A stretch of DNA of 64,000 nucleotides from Nitrosospira multiformis. GTDB lineage: Bacteria > Pseudomonadota > Gammaproteobacteria > Burkholderiales > Nitrosomonadaceae. Below are positions 27,857 to 38,497 of the stretch, piece by piece (position 1 is the first letter of the stretch; every line of letters begins with the position of its first letter). The notes under the pieces were generated by a model. The model ran no database searches. It was not told where the DNA came from and worked only from the letters and a program-made list of their open reading frames with translations. A program made the translations under genes and the position numbers. Location: the NCBI RefSeq assembly GCF_900111585.1, contig NZ_FOHI01000002.1, positions 62,001 to 126,000 of the forward strand, given 5' to 3'.

Positions 27857-27874
27857 CGGCCCCTTCGGGGGCCG
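27857..27874 (+). terminator. Rho-independent-like terminator after the PEP-CTERM gene
   Basis: A perfect seven-base-pair stem CGGCCCC/GGGGCCG closes a TTCG tetraloop, followed by the T-rich TTCTCGTTTCC. The distance of 35 bases from the stop at 27821 is normal. The T-run is interrupted, so termination may be partial. Confidence 0.75.
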
Positions 27875-28112
27875 TTCTCGTTTCCTGGCTGGGATGTTCT
27901 TTTCATTCCGGTGGTCTGTCTGCTTCCCCTTTTTGAGTAAGGAGTCTTTCTTCCCTCAAAGGAATGCTTTAAACGCTTTCCTGGTCTTGGGCGTTTTGCT
28001 CTAACCCGCGTGTAATCGAAACTTCTTTCGATGGTTTAAATGATCGGACGCGGCAGAGAGAAAGTATGGCAGGGGAGCGCGCAGCAAAAAGCAAGAGAAA
28101 GACCAAGCGCGC

Positions 28113-28140
28113 TATCCTGTTTATTGGAGGAAACAGGATA
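28113..28140. repeat. Perfect 10-bp inverted repeat
   Basis: TATCCTGTTT and AAACAGGATA are separated by eight bases. No T-run follows on either strand. It lies about 95 bases beyond the 3' end of the tRNA gene on the minus strand, so it could end that transcript or mark a protein-binding site. The rest of 27875-28234 shows no gene. Confidence 0.45.
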
Positions 28141-28234
28141 ATGGATGTAAGGGATATTGGCTCAACGGTGTGATCAACCGTGTCTGATGAATGCCCATCC
28201 CCCGTTAATGGGAAAGAGCCAAGAGCCGGGATAT

Positions 28235-28311
28235 TGGTAGGCGCGATTGGACTCGAACCAACGACCCCCACCATGTCAAGGTGGTGCTCTAACCAGCTGA
28301 GCTACGCGCCT
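28235..28311 (-). tRNA. tRNA-Val (anticodon GAC)
   Basis: On the minus strand the 77-base gene folds fully. The acceptor stem AGGCGCG pairs with CGCGCCT, followed by discriminator A and an encoded CCA. The D arm has GCTC...GAGC. The anticodon stem CCACC/GGTGG encloses TTGACAT with anticodon GAC. The T arm has the TTCGAGT loop. GAC reads valine codons GUC and GUU. Confidence 0.96.
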
Positions 28312-28422
28312 GCAAGGCGCAATTTTAGCTGAAACAGTGCGGACGTTCAAACTATAATGTGCAGTTCTTGAACGATGTGTCGTTATGTTTCGTGAATCTT
28401 TTTCGTTCAGCAGCAGGAAGCA

Positions 28423-29154
28423 ATGGAAAAAATCCGGTTATCCAAGCTCATGTCCCAGAAGGGGTTGTGTTCGCGCCGGGAAGCGGATGACTATATCGAA
28501 CGCGGCTGGGTATTTGTGGATGGCGAGCGCATCAGTCAATTAGGCATCAAGGTTTTTCCTACGCAGGAAATAAAGCTTGCGCGCATGGCGCAAGCGCAGC
28601 AGTGTGATCAAATCACCGTACTGTTGCATAAGCCCGTCGGGTATGTTTCAGGACAACCCGAGCGAGGATACAAGCCCGCGATCAGCCTCATTAATAGAGA
28701 ATCGCAGTTTCAGGATAACAAGACACCCTCCAGTTTTAGCCCACCGAATTTGAAAGGCATGGCGCCGGCAGGTCGGTTGGATATCGATTCAAGCGGATTG
28801 CTTGTGTTTACCCAGGATGGTCGCATCGCAAGGAAATTGATCGGTGCCGAATCCGAGATTGAAAAGGAGTATCTTGTACGTGTGGAAGGAGCGTTGTCCC
28901 AGCGCACTCTGGATCTGTTAAGTTACGGTCTGAGTCTGGATGGACAGGCCCTGAAACGTGCTGCCGTGGTCCAGCAAAATAAGGACCAGTTAAGGTTCAT
29001 TTTAAAGGAAGGCAGGAAGCGGCAGATTCGTAGAATGTGCGAACTGGTGGGTTTGAAGGTCACAGGGCTGAAGCGCGTTCGCATCGGCAAGGTAAGGCTG
29101 GGCGAGCTTCCCTTGGGAAAGTGGCGTTATTTGCGGCAAGGCGAAGAGTTTTAA
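28423..29154 (+). CDS. RsuA/RluF-family rRNA pseudouridine synthase
   Basis: A 243-residue RNA-modifying enzyme. An N-terminal S4 RNA-binding domain ([20 protein letters not shown]) precedes the catalytic domain, which has the aspartate motif [18 protein letters not shown], then KEYLVRVEG and the C-terminal [18 protein letters not shown]. It isomerises a uridine in rRNA. The sequence looks closest to RluF/RsuA enzymes, but which rRNA position it modifies cannot be decided. It is a housekeeping gene between two EPS blocks and next to the tRNA. Confidence 0.92.
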   Translation: MEKIRLSKLMSQKGLCSRREADDYIERGWVFVDGERISQLGIKVFPTQEIKLARMAQAQQCDQITVLLHKPVGYVSGQPERGYKPAISLINRESQFQDNKTPSSFSPPNLKGMAPAGRLDIDSSGLLVFTQDGRIARKLIGAESEIEKEYLVRVEGALSQRTLDLLSYGLSLDGQALKRAAVVQQNKDQLRFILKEGRKRQIRRMCELVGLKVTGLKRVRIGKVRLGELPLGKWRYLRQGEEF

Positions 29155-29266
29155 CCACGTATTCTGCGTTTTTTCCATTTTGTCCATCATCAGGATTTAT
29201 CGTAAAGATTCCTGAGCGGTAAGGGTGTATTAAACAGCATAATGTAACGAGTTCAAGGAAGAGCAA

Positions 29267-30328
29267 ATGATTCTGGTAACAGGAGGCGCCGGATTTATCG
29301 GGGGGAATTTCGTATTGGATTGGTTGGAGCAATCTGACGAGGCGGTCATCAACCTCGACGTGCTCACTTATGCTGGCAACCTGGAGAACCTGAAAACGTT
29401 GGAGGGTGACAAGCGGCATGTTTTTGTACAAGGCGATATTGGTGATTCCGACCTCCTGATTCATCTGCTAAAGGACTATCGGCCGCGCGCCATCCTTAAT
29501 TTTGCCGCAGAGAGCCACGTCGATCGTTCCATACATGGTCCGGAGGACTTCATACAGACCAACATCGTGGGTACCTTTCGCCTTCTGGAAGCATCTCGCG
29601 ATTACTGGAGCAAACTGAAGGGAAATGAAAAGCAGCAGTTTCGTTTTCTGCACGTCTCAACCGATGAGGTTTATGGCTCGCTGGCAAAAGACGAAATGCC
29701 TTTTACCGAGACGCATCGTTACGAACCTAACAGCCCTTACTCGGCAAGCAAGGCAGCGAGCGATCATTTGGTGCGCGCCTATCACCACACTTACGGATTG
29801 CCTGTTCTCACCACAAACTGCTCCAACAATTACGGCCCATATCAATTTCCCGAAAAGCTCATTCCGCTCATGATCGTCAATGCATTGGCGGGAAAGTCAT
29901 TGCCGGTCTACGGCGATGGCCAGCAAATCCGTGACTGGCTCTACGTAAAAGATCATTGCAGCGCCATTCGCCGCGTGCTGGAGGACGGCATTCCGGGACA
30001 GATTTATAATATCGGCGGCTGGAATGAAAAACCCAACATCGAAATTGTGGAAACAATCTGTAGCCTGTTGGACACGTTTCGCCCCCAGGCGGGCCAGTCC
30101 TATCGCAATCTGATCAAATATGTGACGGATCGTCCAGGCCATGACCGGCGCTATGCGATCGATGCGAGCAAAATCGAGCGTGAACTGGGTTGGAGACCTG
30201 CTGAAACTTTTGAAACAGGAATCAGTAAAACCGTGCAATGGTATCTCGACAACGCGGCTTGGGTCACCCATGTTCAATCCGGTGCTTACCGACACTGGGT
30301 GGAGAAGAACTACAAAGAGCGCGCTTGA
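29267..30328 (+). CDS. rfbB: dTDP-glucose 4,6-dehydratase
   Basis: A 353-residue short-chain dehydrogenase family enzyme making dTDP-4-keto-6-deoxy-glucose. Motifs: [41 protein letters not shown] with the catalytic Thr-Asp-Glu, and [15 protein letters not shown] with the YxxxK pair. The remainder ([20 protein letters not shown]) is characteristic. The product feeds both rhamnose synthesis here and the aminotransferase at 51095. It heads a tight operon; the TGA overlaps the rfbD ATG by one base (TGATG). Confidence 0.97.
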   Translation: MILVTGGAGFIGGNFVLDWLEQSDEAVINLDVLTYAGNLENLKTLEGDKRHVFVQGDIGDSDLLIHLLKDYRPRAILNFAAESHVDRSIHGPEDFIQTNIVGTFRLLEASRDYWSKLKGNEKQQFRFLHVSTDEVYGSLAKDEMPFTETHRYEPNSPYSASKAASDHLVRAYHHTYGLPVLTTNCSNNYGPYQFPEKLIPLMIVNALAGKSLPVYGDGQQIRDWLYVKDHCSAIRRVLEDGIPGQIYNIGGWNEKPNIEIVETICSLLDTFRPQAGQSYRNLIKYVTDRPGHDRRYAIDASKIERELGWRPAETFETGISKTVQWYLDNAAWVTHVQSGAYRHWVEKNYKERA

Positions 30329-31230
30329 TGAAAATTCTGCTGTTCGGAAAAGACGGCCAGGTTGGGTGGGAACTGCAGCGCAGCCTTGCCCCCCTGGGCG
30401 AGATAGTGGCTGTGGATTTTGGCAGCCAGGAATACTGCGGTGACTTCACGCGCTTAGATGGAATTGCGGATACCGTTCGGGCAGTTGCGCCGGATGTGAT
30501 CGTGAATGCGGCCGCCTATACAGCGGTGGACAAGGCTGAAAGCGAGCCGGAGCGTGTCCGTATCATCAACGCCCTCGCTCCCGCTATACTCGCCCGCGAG
30601 GCCGGCAAACTGGGTGCCTGGCTGGTGCATTATTCTACTGATTATGTATTTGACGGGAGTGGAAGTGTGCCTCGGGTGGAAACCGACCCCCCTGCCCCTT
30701 TAAATATGTACGGCATAACCAAGCTGGAAGGCGAACAAGCGATTCTGACCTCGGATTGCAATCATCTCATCTTTCGCACGAGTTGGGTTTTTGCAGTGCG
30801 TGGCAGTAATTTCGCAAAAACCATGCTGCGCTTGGCCCAGCAACGCGATAGTCTCAATGTTATCGATGACCAGGTCGGTGCTCCTACCGGTGCGGAGCTT
30901 CTGGCTGACATCACTGCTCACGTCATACGGATAAGCAGGCAGCGGCAGAATATCTCAGGGCTTTATCATCTGGCTGCCGCGGGTGAAACATCCTGGTACG
31001 GTTATGCGAATTTTGTATTGAACTTTGCGCGGCAGAGAGGAGTCAAGCTCACGGTCGCGCCGGAAAATGTTTTCCCGGTAGCAAGCAATGAATTTCCATC
31101 CGCCGCTCGGCGGCCAAAAAACTCGCGCCTCGATACCGGAAAACTGCAAAGCACATTCGATTTAAGCTTGCCGTCGTGGGAGACAGGGGTTGCGCGCATG
31201 GTCACCGAAATTCTCGAGAAACCACTATGA
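30328..31230 (+). CDS. rfbD: dTDP-4-dehydrorhamnose reductase
   Basis: A 300-residue NADPH-dependent reductase for the last step of dTDP-L-rhamnose synthesis. It starts [17 protein letters not shown] at the ATG overlapping the rfbB stop, and contains [29 protein letters not shown] and [14 protein letters not shown] with the YxxxK motif. It ends by a four-base ATGA overlap with rfbA. Upstream in-frame codons in rfbB are rejected as a start because the Rossmann motif begins at 30328. Confidence 0.96.
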   Translation: MKILLFGKDGQVGWELQRSLAPLGEIVAVDFGSQEYCGDFTRLDGIADTVRAVAPDVIVNAAAYTAVDKAESEPERVRIINALAPAILAREAGKLGAWLVHYSTDYVFDGSGSVPRVETDPPAPLNMYGITKLEGEQAILTSDCNHLIFRTSWVFAVRGSNFAKTMLRLAQQRDSLNVIDDQVGAPTGAELLADITAHVIRISRQRQNISGLYHLAAAGETSWYGYANFVLNFARQRGVKLTVAPENVFPVASNEFPSAARRPKNSRLDTGKLQSTFDLSLPSWETGVARMVTEILEKPL

Positions 31231-32114
31231 TTCAGCGTAAAGGCATCATTCTTGCCGGGGGCTCCGGCACACGGCTCTATCCGGTGACAAAAGCAGTCTC
31301 CAAACAACTGCTGCCTATTTACGACAAGCCCATGATCTACTATCCGCTCAGCACATTGATGCTCGCGGGTATTCGCGACATTCTCATTATTTCCACTCCT
31401 CAGGATACGCCACGTTTCGAGCAGCTTCTGGGCGATGGGGGCGGCTGGGGTTTGAATCTGCAATATGCGGTGCAAAACAGCCCGGATGGGCTCGCTCATG
31501 CTTTTATCATTGGCAGGGATTTCATTGGAAGGAATTCGAGCGCGCTTGTGCTGGGTGATAACATTTTCTATGGTCACGATCTGCATCTGCAATTACAGCA
31601 TGCCATGGAAAGACAGGAAGGTGCGACAGTCTTTGCCTATCACGTACAGGATCCGCAGCGCTACGGGGTCGTCGCCTTTGATGCGAATCACCGGGTTTCT
31701 TCGCTGGAAGAAAAACCCGCTCAACCCAAAAGCAACTACGCGGTGACCGGCCTGTATTTCTACGATAATCAGGTGGTGGATATTGCTAGTGACCTCAAGC
31801 CTTCCGCACGCGGCGAGCTGGAAATCACCGATGTCAATCGCACTTATCTCAAGCACAATCAGCTCAATGTGGAAATCATGGGGCGTGGCTATGCCTGGCT
31901 GGATACCGGCACGCATGAAAGCCTGATAGAAGCGAGCAACTTCATTGAAACCATCGAGCATCGCCAGGGGCTCAAAGTGGCCTGCCCGGAAGAGATCGCC
32001 TTTCGCCAGGGTTTCATCAGCAGTGAGCAACTTGAGAAGCTGGCGCAACCTCTGGCCAAGAATGGTTACGGCCAGTACTTGAAACGCTTGTTAGAGGAAC
32101 GGGTGGTTACATGA
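31227..32114 (+). CDS. rfbA: Glucose-1-phosphate thymidylyltransferase
   Basis: A 295-residue enzyme making dTDP-glucose, the first step of the pathway. It starts at ATG 31227 ([20 protein letters not shown]), overlapping rfbD by four bases. Family motifs: [51 protein letters not shown] and [15 protein letters not shown]. It overlaps the next gene by ATGA too, so rfbB-D-A-C are translated as one coupled unit. Confidence 0.97.
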   Translation: MIQRKGIILAGGSGTRLYPVTKAVSKQLLPIYDKPMIYYPLSTLMLAGIRDILIISTPQDTPRFEQLLGDGGGWGLNLQYAVQNSPDGLAHAFIIGRDFIGRNSSALVLGDNIFYGHDLHLQLQHAMERQEGATVFAYHVQDPQRYGVVAFDANHRVSSLEEKPAQPKSNYAVTGLYFYDNQVVDIASDLKPSARGELEITDVNRTYLKHNQLNVEIMGRGYAWLDTGTHESLIEASNFIETIEHRQGLKVACPEEIAFRQGFISSEQLEKLAQPLAKNGYGQYLKRLLEERVVT

Positions 32115-32662
32115 AGGTTATCGCCACCTCTATCCCGGAGGTCCTGATAATCGAGCCCAAAGTATTCGGAGATAGTCGCGGATTTTTCTTCGAGAGCTTC
32201 AATCAGGAAAATTTCCGGCAGGCGATCGGACTTGACGTGCGGTTTGTACAGGATAATCATAGCCGCTCTGTCAAGGGTGTGCTGCGTGGGCTGCACTATC
32301 AGCTTCGTCGGCCGCAGGGAAAGCTGGTACGTGTCGTGCGGGGAGCAGTATTCGACGTAGCGGTAGACATTCGCAGATCATCCCCTACTTTTGGGCATTG
32401 GGTCGGGATCGAATTGACTGAAGACAATTACCGCCAGTTGTGGTTGCCGCCCGGATTTGCGCATGGGTTCTATGTCCTCAGTGACATTGCAGATTTCTTA
32501 TATAAAACCACCGAGTACTATTTTCCTGATTTTGATCGCAGTATTCTGTGGAACGACTCGGGAATTGCCATCGAATGGCCCATCGAGGCAGGTGCAAGCC
32601 CCATTGTTTCCAGCAAAGATGAAAAGGCGGCGAGACTGGTGCATGCCGAGGTGTTCGAATGA
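32111..32662 (+). CDS. rfbC: dTDP-4-dehydrorhamnose 3,5-epimerase
   Basis: A 183-residue cupin-fold epimerase. Motifs: [34 protein letters not shown] with the catalytic histidine, [18 protein letters not shown] and [14 protein letters not shown]. It converts dTDP-4-keto-6-deoxyglucose to the L-configured keto sugar. It is the last of the four rhamnose genes. The desaturase gene follows after 104 bases. Confidence 0.96.
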   Translation: MKVIATSIPEVLIIEPKVFGDSRGFFFESFNQENFRQAIGLDVRFVQDNHSRSVKGVLRGLHYQLRRPQGKLVRVVRGAVFDVAVDIRRSSPTFGHWVGIELTEDNYRQLWLPPGFAHGFYVLSDIADFLYKTTEYYFPDFDRSILWNDSGIAIEWPIEAGASPIVSSKDEKAARLVHAEVFE

Positions 32663-32766
32663 AGTCGTGCCGTGTTCCAGGTTCGTGAAATAATGGCGGG
32701 ACGTGGAAAGAGAGCAGATAGCACGTCAGATCGAGTCGGTACCAGACAAAGAACAGTGAGTATCCG

Positions 32767-33873
32767 GTGATGATGCAGATACAGTCAGGACAGGAATTTC
32801 CGTTGCGGGAGGCGCACAACCTTGTCCGCGATCTCATGAGGCCCAACCCCTGGATCTACTGGTTGGATTTTCTCTTCCATATCTCGCTTGGCTGGACAGC
32901 CTTCCTGATCATCCTGTCCATGCCGCTCTTTTCATTCTGGCAGTTGTTGGGCATGCCGGTTGCCACGTTTGCTTTTTATCGCGCCGCTATCTTTGTACAT
33001 GAGCTGGCCCACCTCAGAAAGGGCACCTTCGGGTTGTTTCGCTTTATCTGGAATGTGACGTGTGGCATACCTCTGCTGATTCCTTCCTTTACCTATGATG
33101 GCGTGCACAACGATCACCACAGGAGGGATGTGTACGGCACTGCCGGAGATGGCGAATATATCCCTTTTGCAACCTTGAAACCGATGGTCATGGTGGGGTA
33201 TGTGCTGCTATCCTTCATCCTGCCGCTTTTCTTCATCGTTCGTTTCCTGCTTCTCACACCGTTGTCGTATTTCATTCCGCCGCTGCGCCGGATTTTATGG
33301 GAGCGCGCCTCCTCACTCACCATAGACATGAACTATAAGCGCGCACCGAATGCGCTCCGCAACGACAGGCATTGGAGAATTCAGGAGTTTGGCGCTTTTG
33401 TATTCATCACCGCGGTGGTTACCTGTATTGCACTGGGTATTCTGACCTCTTACTTCCTGGTCTTCTGGTACGTCATCGCGATGTTCATCTTTTTTATAAA
33501 CTCCTTGCGTACATTGACCGCACACGCGTATCGTAATTCCGCCGACCATCCGATGGAATTTGCCGAACAATATCTCGATTCCATCAATGTGCCAGGGAAC
33601 CTCCTCACTGGCCTGTGGGCTCCGGTTGGTTTGCGCTATCACGCAACACACCATCTCTTCATGAGCATGCCCTACCATAATCTGGCTGAAGCTCAGCGGC
33701 GTCTTGTAAACGGGTTGAGCGATAATACTCTTTATCTGACCACAGTTCGTGCAGGCATGTGGGATGCACTACGGCGGATATGGGAGGAAGCCGTCGCGAA
33801 TACGCGGCGGAGCGTGGCGTCCGCACCTGGGGTTGAGCTGGACGATAGTGTAGGACGGCATAGAAACGCCTAA
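32767..33873 (+). CDS. Membrane fatty-acid desaturase family protein
   Basis: A 368-residue integral membrane di-iron enzyme. The three histidine boxes are visible: HELAHLRKG, HNDHHRRD and HATHHLF, with at least four hydrophobic segments between them. It should introduce a double bond or hydroxyl into a lipid acyl chain or related substrate. In this locus the acyl substrate is unknown; two acyl carrier proteins are nearby. The first three codons are GTG, ATG and ATG, so the start could be 32767, 32770 or 32773. The ribosome site is weak. Confidence 0.88.
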   Translation: MMMQIQSGQEFPLREAHNLVRDLMRPNPWIYWLDFLFHISLGWTAFLIILSMPLFSFWQLLGMPVATFAFYRAAIFVHELAHLRKGTFGLFRFIWNVTCGIPLLIPSFTYDGVHNDHHRRDVYGTAGDGEYIPFATLKPMVMVGYVLLSFILPLFFIVRFLLLTPLSYFIPPLRRILWERASSLTIDMNYKRAPNALRNDRHWRIQEFGAFVFITAVVTCIALGILTSYFLVFWYVIAMFIFFINSLRTLTAHAYRNSADHPMEFAEQYLDSINVPGNLLTGLWAPVGLRYHATHHLFMSMPYHNLAEAQRRLVNGLSDNTLYLTTVRAGMWDALRRIWEEAVANTRRSVASAPGVELDDSVGRHRNA

Positions 33874-34369
33874 AATATCATCCGTCGCAAACGCCGCTTA
33901 TCCCGGGTCATCAGGCACTACTTGGTTGCGAACCTCAACAGGCCTCCAGACTTTGCGCGGGACTTGTTCCAAAGCAGTGCAATGAACTTTGTTCCTGATT
34001 GAGTCGAGGCAGGGCGGGCTGATGGCTCGCCCGGCTTCTATATATGTGAGCCAGGGTGTGATCGTTTCCTTGGCTTGCGTGATTTTGAAAGCATCAAGAG
34101 GTTCAAGAGGTTTTAGGAGGTTTCGCGCTGTAAGCCAGACAGAGGGCAGGGCAGGTTGAAAGTGTGTTGGGGCAAGCACAAATCCTGCTCACAGCCAGCC
34201 TCTTCCTTTTTCCTTTGGCATTTCTCGCTATGATATGCTGCCGTGAACCGTCCGGGAATTGACCTTCAGTACAATGGTATTCGAGGTGATATGGCTTGAT
34301 GATATTGGATGGAGATGATCTGGTTTTGTGCCGTTATAACGTCTATAAGTATAAAGCGGGAGGTGACTG
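33874..34369 (+). other. Spacer of 496 bases; one doubtful minus-strand frame
   Basis: The spacer has no supported gene. A minus-strand frame (34179 to 33898, 93 residues) reads well for its length (ITQAKETITPWLTYIEAGR) but lacks a known domain and a ribosome site. A GC-rich inverted repeat (GGGCG...CGCCC, about 34014-34034) and a short direct repeat (TCAAGAGGTTCAAGAGG, near 34096) are present. The 3' end carries TATAAC/TATAAG boxes (34335-34349) and a strong GGGAGG site for tviB. Confidence 0.35.
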
Positions 34370-35650
34370 ATGAGTGTGGTGGCAGTGGTTGGGCTAGGCT
34401 ATGTGGGATTACCTTTGGCGATGGAATTCGGAAAAAAAAGGAAAACCATTGGCTATGATCTTTCGAGCAGCAAGATAGCAAGTTACAAGCAATTTATCGA
34501 TCCGACCGGTGAGGTTTCCTCCGATGACTTGAAAGCCGCAGAGCAGCTTCATGTCACTACCGACCCGGCTGAGTTGTCACAGGCGGATTATATTGTCGTG
34601 GCCGTTCCAACACCTGTAGACGCAGCTCATCAGCCCGATTTTCGCCCCCTCATAGGTGCGAGCGAAACCGTGGGAAAACATATGAAGCGGGGAGCAATCG
34701 TTATTTACGAATCCACCGTTTACCCAGGAGCAACCGAGGAAGTCTGTATTCCTGTCCTTGAGAAACATTCCGGCATGAAATGGAAAAACGATTTTCATGT
34801 CGGCTTCTCGCCAGAGCGAATCAATCCAGGCGACAAGCAGCACACGCTTACAAAAATTCTGAAGGTCGTCTCTGGAGACGATGAGGATACACTGGAAAAA
34901 ATTGCAGTGCTTTATGAGAGCATAATTACCGCCGGTGTGCACCGTGCGTCCAGCATCAAGGTGGCGGAAGCAGCCAAAGTAATTGAAAATACTCAACGAG
35001 ACCTGAATATCGCGTTGATGAATGAACTGGCGATTATTTTCGACAAGCTGGACATTGATACCCTGGAAGTGCTGCAGGCGGCTGGCACCAAATGGAATTT
35101 TTTACCCTTTCGCCCGGGTCTGGTCGGAGGCCATTGTATCGGCGTCGATCCCTACTACCTTACTCATAAGGCGGAAATGGTCGGTTATATCCCCCAGGTC
35201 ATCCTCGCGGGACGGCGTATTAATGACAGTATGGCCAAATTCGTGGCGGAACAAACGATCAAGCATATCATCAAGGCCGATATCAACGTTCGGAGTGCGC
35301 GCGTAAACGTCCTCGGCTTGGCCTTTAAGGAAAACTGTCCTGATCTCAGGAATTCCAAAGTTGCCGATCTGATCAGTGAACTCAAAAGCTATGGAATAGA
35401 GATTCACGTCCACGATCCTGTAGCCAGTACCGAAGAAGCTCGCCACGAATACGGTGTGGAACTTGAATCATGGGAGAATCTTCCACGCGCGGATGCAATG
35501 ATTGTTGCCGTTGCCCATCGCCAGTTCACTGAGATGCCCTTGACCCAGTTTCAGACCAAACTCACGGACAAAGGGTGTTTCATCGATGTGAAATCCCAGT
35601 TCGATCCTGCCGCGCTGCGAGAGGCTGGCTTAAACGTGTGGAGACTGTGA
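34370..35650 (+). CDS. tviB: TviB-type UDP-N-acetylglucosamine C6 dehydrogenase
   Basis: A 426-residue nucleotide-sugar dehydrogenase. It has the N-terminal Rossmann motif [39 protein letters not shown], the central [19 protein letters not shown] helix, the catalytic-cysteine loop [16 protein letters not shown] and the C-terminal [16 protein letters not shown]. These features match TviB/WbpO-like enzymes that oxidise UDP-GlcNAc or UDP-GalNAc to the uronic acid. The TviC-like epimerase follows with a four-base overlap (GTGA), strongly supporting UDP-GalNAcA as the pair's product. Ribosome site GGGAGG precedes ATG 34370. Confidence 0.93.
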   Translation: MSVVAVVGLGYVGLPLAMEFGKKRKTIGYDLSSSKIASYKQFIDPTGEVSSDDLKAAEQLHVTTDPAELSQADYIVVAVPTPVDAAHQPDFRPLIGASETVGKHMKRGAIVIYESTVYPGATEEVCIPVLEKHSGMKWKNDFHVGFSPERINPGDKQHTLTKILKVVSGDDEDTLEKIAVLYESIITAGVHRASSIKVAEAAKVIENTQRDLNIALMNELAIIFDKLDIDTLEVLQAAGTKWNFLPFRPGLVGGHCIGVDPYYLTHKAEMVGYIPQVILAGRRINDSMAKFVAEQTIKHIIKADINVRSARVNVLGLAFKENCPDLRNSKVADLISELKSYGIEIHVHDPVASTEEARHEYGVELESWENLPRADAMIVAVAHRQFTEMPLTQFQTKLTDKGCFIDVKSQFDPAALREAGLNVWRL

Positions 35651-36720
35651 AGGATAGTCCACCTGGTATGGCTGCTTACCCAAAATGGCTGCGGCATTTG
35701 GAGGACCACCAATACTGCTGGCTGGTCACGGGCGTTGCGGGCTTCATCGGATCCAATCTGCTGGAGGCCTTGCTCAAGCGTAATCAGAAAGTAGTCGGAT
35801 TGGATAATTTTTCCACTGGCTATCTGCGGAATCTCGAGCAGATACGGGACCTGGTCGGGGAAAAGGCCTGGGGTAATTTCAGTTTTATAGAGGGTGATAT
35901 CTGTCACCTGGAAACTTGCACGGATGCATGCCGGGGTGTGGATTTCGTTTTGCACCAGGCAGCACTGGGTTCCGTGCCGCGTTCCATTCAAGATCCCATC
36001 CGAACAAACGAAGCCAATATTTCCGGATTCCTCAACATGCTGGTGGCATCAAGGGATGCGCAAGTGAGGCGCTTCATCTACGCTGCCTCCAGTTCCACCT
36101 ACGGCGACCACCCGGATTTGCCAAAAGTGGAAGCGGTAATTGGACGTCCTCTTTCGCCCTATGCTGTCACCAAGTATGTGAACGAACTCTATGCCGAAGT
36201 GTTCGCGCGCTGCTATGGACTGGACTCCATTGGGCTGCGCTATTTCAACGTATTCGGTCCAAGACAGGATCCCAATGGTGCTTATGCCGCAGTTATTCCC
36301 CAATGGGTTTCGGCACTGATCAGGAACCAGACACTGTATATCAATGGGGATGGCGAAACCAGCCGGGATTTCTGTTATATCGACAACGTGGTGCAAGCCA
36401 ATCTTCTCGCCGCTCTCAGTGACAACGCAGGAGCGGTGAACCAGATTTACAATGTGGCGGTGAATGAGCGCACCAGCCTGAATCAGCTGTATGGCATGAT
36501 GCGTGAGCTGTTACTGGAGAAGTTTCCGGAGCTGGAAAATCATCGGCCCGCGTACGTCGACTTTCGCAAGGGCGATGTGCGGCATTCACAGGCGGATATT
36601 ACGAAAGCGACCAAATTACTTGGTTTTGAACCGTCCCACCGCATCGATGAAGGACTCAAACAGGCAATGGGCTGGTACATCGCGCATTTTGTCTCTACGC
36701 GGGAGGCGACTGGCGTCTAA
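35647..36720 (+). CDS. tviC: TviC/WbpP-type UDP-N-acetylglucosaminuronic acid 4-epimerase
   Basis: A 357-residue short-chain dehydrogenase family epimerase. Motifs: [73 protein letters not shown] with the YxxxK pair, and [20 protein letters not shown]. These are near-diagnostic for TviC/WbpP. The start chosen is GTG 35647, which overlaps the tviB stop (GTGA) and has GGAG just before it. ATG 35668, seven codons later, is also possible. Product with TviB: UDP-GalNAcA, a component of acidic polymers. Confidence 0.92.
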   Translation: MKDSPPGMAAYPKWLRHLEDHQYCWLVTGVAGFIGSNLLEALLKRNQKVVGLDNFSTGYLRNLEQIRDLVGEKAWGNFSFIEGDICHLETCTDACRGVDFVLHQAALGSVPRSIQDPIRTNEANISGFLNMLVASRDAQVRRFIYAASSSTYGDHPDLPKVEAVIGRPLSPYAVTKYVNELYAEVFARCYGLDSIGLRYFNVFGPRQDPNGAYAAVIPQWVSALIRNQTLYINGDGETSRDFCYIDNVVQANLLAALSDNAGAVNQIYNVAVNERTSLNQLYGMMRELLLEKFPELENHRPAYVDFRKGDVRHSQADITKATKLLGFEPSHRIDEGLKQAMGWYIAHFVSTREATGV

Positions 36721-36764
36721 ACGTTCGTCGGAACTTCGATTCGCGCTAGTCTCCGCTTTCCGCG

Positions 36765-37379
36765 CTATTCATCCCATTTCCCCGCTTGTTTCAACTGATT
36801 CTTCAAGCCCGGTAACGGAAATCCAAGCTCATACGCTTTCTTCGCATACGTTTTCGCCTGCTCGTAATTTTTCTGTTTCAAGTAGAGCAGGCCAAGATTG
36901 TAATTGATAGTAGGATTTTCTGGTTCAAGGTCAATGGCTATCCCCAGTTCCTCAGTCGCCTTGTCAGTTTGTCCAGCTTTCAGCAGATAATCGCCGTATA
37001 CCATTCTTACTAAGGCATCGTTTGGTTTGAATCGAATGGCGCGATCAAAAAAACACCCAACGGAATATTTTGCGCCAGTCGGTTTTAAAACCTTATCCCT
37101 CAAGGAGAGTTTACCCAAAGCCGCTAGTGCCCGATGATGATTCGGGAAGAGCATGAGCGTATAGCTCAGCTCTGCACCCAGAGTGCCGCTATTACCATGA
37201 CGTAAGCTTTCTACGTTTGAGGTAAAGTGATGCTGCTCAACAATTTTCAGAAACTGCTTATCCCCCTCTATATAATCATGGACATTTATCAATTCTCCGC
37301 AATAAGGAGAAGAGGTTGCATGAAGATCCATCGAGATTAATGAAATAACCAGTATCGCAATGCCGGGTATGACTTTCAT
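36765..37379 (-). CDS. Exported tetratricopeptide-repeat protein
   Basis: A 204-residue protein. The start ATG 37379 has AAGGA six bases before it and opens a signal peptide (MKVIPGIAILVISLISMDLHA). The C-terminal half holds two to three TPR units (DALVRMVYGDYLLKAGQTDK, NPTINYNLGLLYLKQKNYEQ, AKTYAKKAYELGFPLPG). It is probably periplasmic and mediates protein contacts; its partner is not known. It reads toward tviC, with 44 bases between the two stops and no clear terminator. An ATG 15 bases upstream is a less likely start. Confidence 0.85.
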   Translation of the reverse strand: MKVIPGIAILVISLISMDLHATSSPYCGELINVHDYIEGDKQFLKIVEQHHFTSNVESLRHGNSGTLGAELSYTLMLFPNHHRALAALGKLSLRDKVLKPTGAKYSVGCFFDRAIRFKPNDALVRMVYGDYLLKAGQTDKATEELGIAIDLEPENPTINYNLGLLYLKQKNYEQAKTYAKKAYELGFPLPGLKNQLKQAGKWDE

Positions 37380-37618
37380 TAGCGTTCCTTGCAATCAAGC
37401 TTACCTTGCTCTGTCTGACTCTATCTGGTCAAGAGTCTGTCTTGACAGAAGAGAGATTCCCTTAATACTCGTTTGGTTTTAACTTGAGGCCTCTTAAAAC
37501 GGTTCTAAATATTCTCAAGATAGAAGGAAGCGGCTGTCAAGTTCAATCAAGCGACGCGAGTTCTTTGAAAGTGGTTTTTCCGAAATCGGTCAGCCAAGAT
37601 GGCAATTCAGAGCGGTTT

Positions 37619-38497
37619 TTACCAGGAATAAAGCCATTCTCTTGTCCAGCGCGCTATCTGATCGCGCCATTCCCGCCGGGAAAAGGTATGGTTGGCTTCC
37701 GGCAAGCTGAAGCGTGAAAAGTGCGGAGAAGCCAGCAGTTTTTTCCATTTTTGTGAACCTTTGACCAGATCGGAGAACTCCTGGGCTGTCAGATCATTGC
37801 CGCACAGTATCAGGAGCACCCTTCCCTGGAAACGCTCAAGCCCTTGAAACATCCGTTCCGGCAAGGGGGCAGGGTCACATCCGTTTTTGCACTTATTCCT
37901 TGCAGCGGAAGGTGCAATTTCCCTTCTTTCGGTCACGACTGTGCTGATAGTGCCGAAAAGTGATCTTACAGACGCGGCATAGTTGAAATTTCCGCTCCAT
38001 ATTTTGCGCCAGAGTTCGCGATCAAAAATGCGCGAAATGTAATAGTGCTTCAAATACGTTCTGGCAGAGCCTTCCTCCGTTCTTACCCACGGATTCAGCA
38101 GGACCAGTCCGGTCACTCGCCGGTCCTGATAAGCATAAAACAATGCAGCCGATGCGGCATCGCATAGACCCAGAATTACCAGTTCGCTCAGGGAAGGGAT
38201 TTCTGCGAAGAGACGATCTATTCCAGAGCGCACATCATCTTTCACGTTTTCAAAAGTCCTTGCGTCTCCCTCACTATCACCCATGCCGCGGAAATCAAAG
38301 CGGAAGACCGGTATGCCATTCGCTGCCAACTGGCGGGCAAGGAGGGTAAACTGGCGATGGCTTCCTACGCGATATTGAGGGCCTCCAACGAGAATAAGAA
38401 CACCTCTTGAAGCAGCGTGTTCAGGCAAGGTTAAAATACCGTAAAGGCAATCGCTCCCACAGCAAAAAACAATGGGACGTTCCTCGTAATTCATCAT
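37619..38497 (-). CDS. Exosortase-A-system-type hydrolase 1 (alpha/beta hydrolase)
   Basis: A 292-residue alpha/beta hydrolase. It has the strand-turn GVLILVGGPQYRVGSHRQF, then FRFDFRGMGDSEGDARTF and the nucleophile elbow LGLCDAASAAL, in which cysteine (about residue 112) takes the place of serine, and a late SLPEANHTFSRREWRD with the catalytic histidine. This matches the hydrolase 1 family described for exosortase A loci. The start ATG 38497 overlaps the stop of hydrolase 2; a second ATG follows at once. The frame stays open further upstream but has no conserved residues there. Role unknown; acyl or ester bonds on lipids or polymer are possible targets. Confidence 0.88.
   Translation of the reverse strand: MMNYEERPIVFCCGSDCLYGILTLPEHAASRGVLILVGGPQYRVGSHRQFTLLARQLAANGIPVFRFDFRGMGDSEGDARTFENVKDDVRSGIDRLFAEIPSLSELVILGLCDAASAALFYAYQDRRVTGLVLLNPWVRTEEGSARTYLKHYYISRIFDRELWRKIWSGNFNYAASVRSLFGTISTVVTERREIAPSAARNKCKNGCDPAPLPERMFQGLERFQGRVLLILCGNDLTAQEFSDLVKGSQKWKKLLASPHFSRFSLPEANHTFSRREWRDQIARWTREWLYSW

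Noticed and set aside
35575-35646. Longer N-terminus for the TviC-like gene
   Set aside because: The extension lies inside tviB, lacks conservation, and the GTG at 35647 overlapping the tviB stop is a better start.
36721-36764. Terminator between tviC and the TPR gene
   Set aside because: No stem of useful length found in the 44-base convergent gap.
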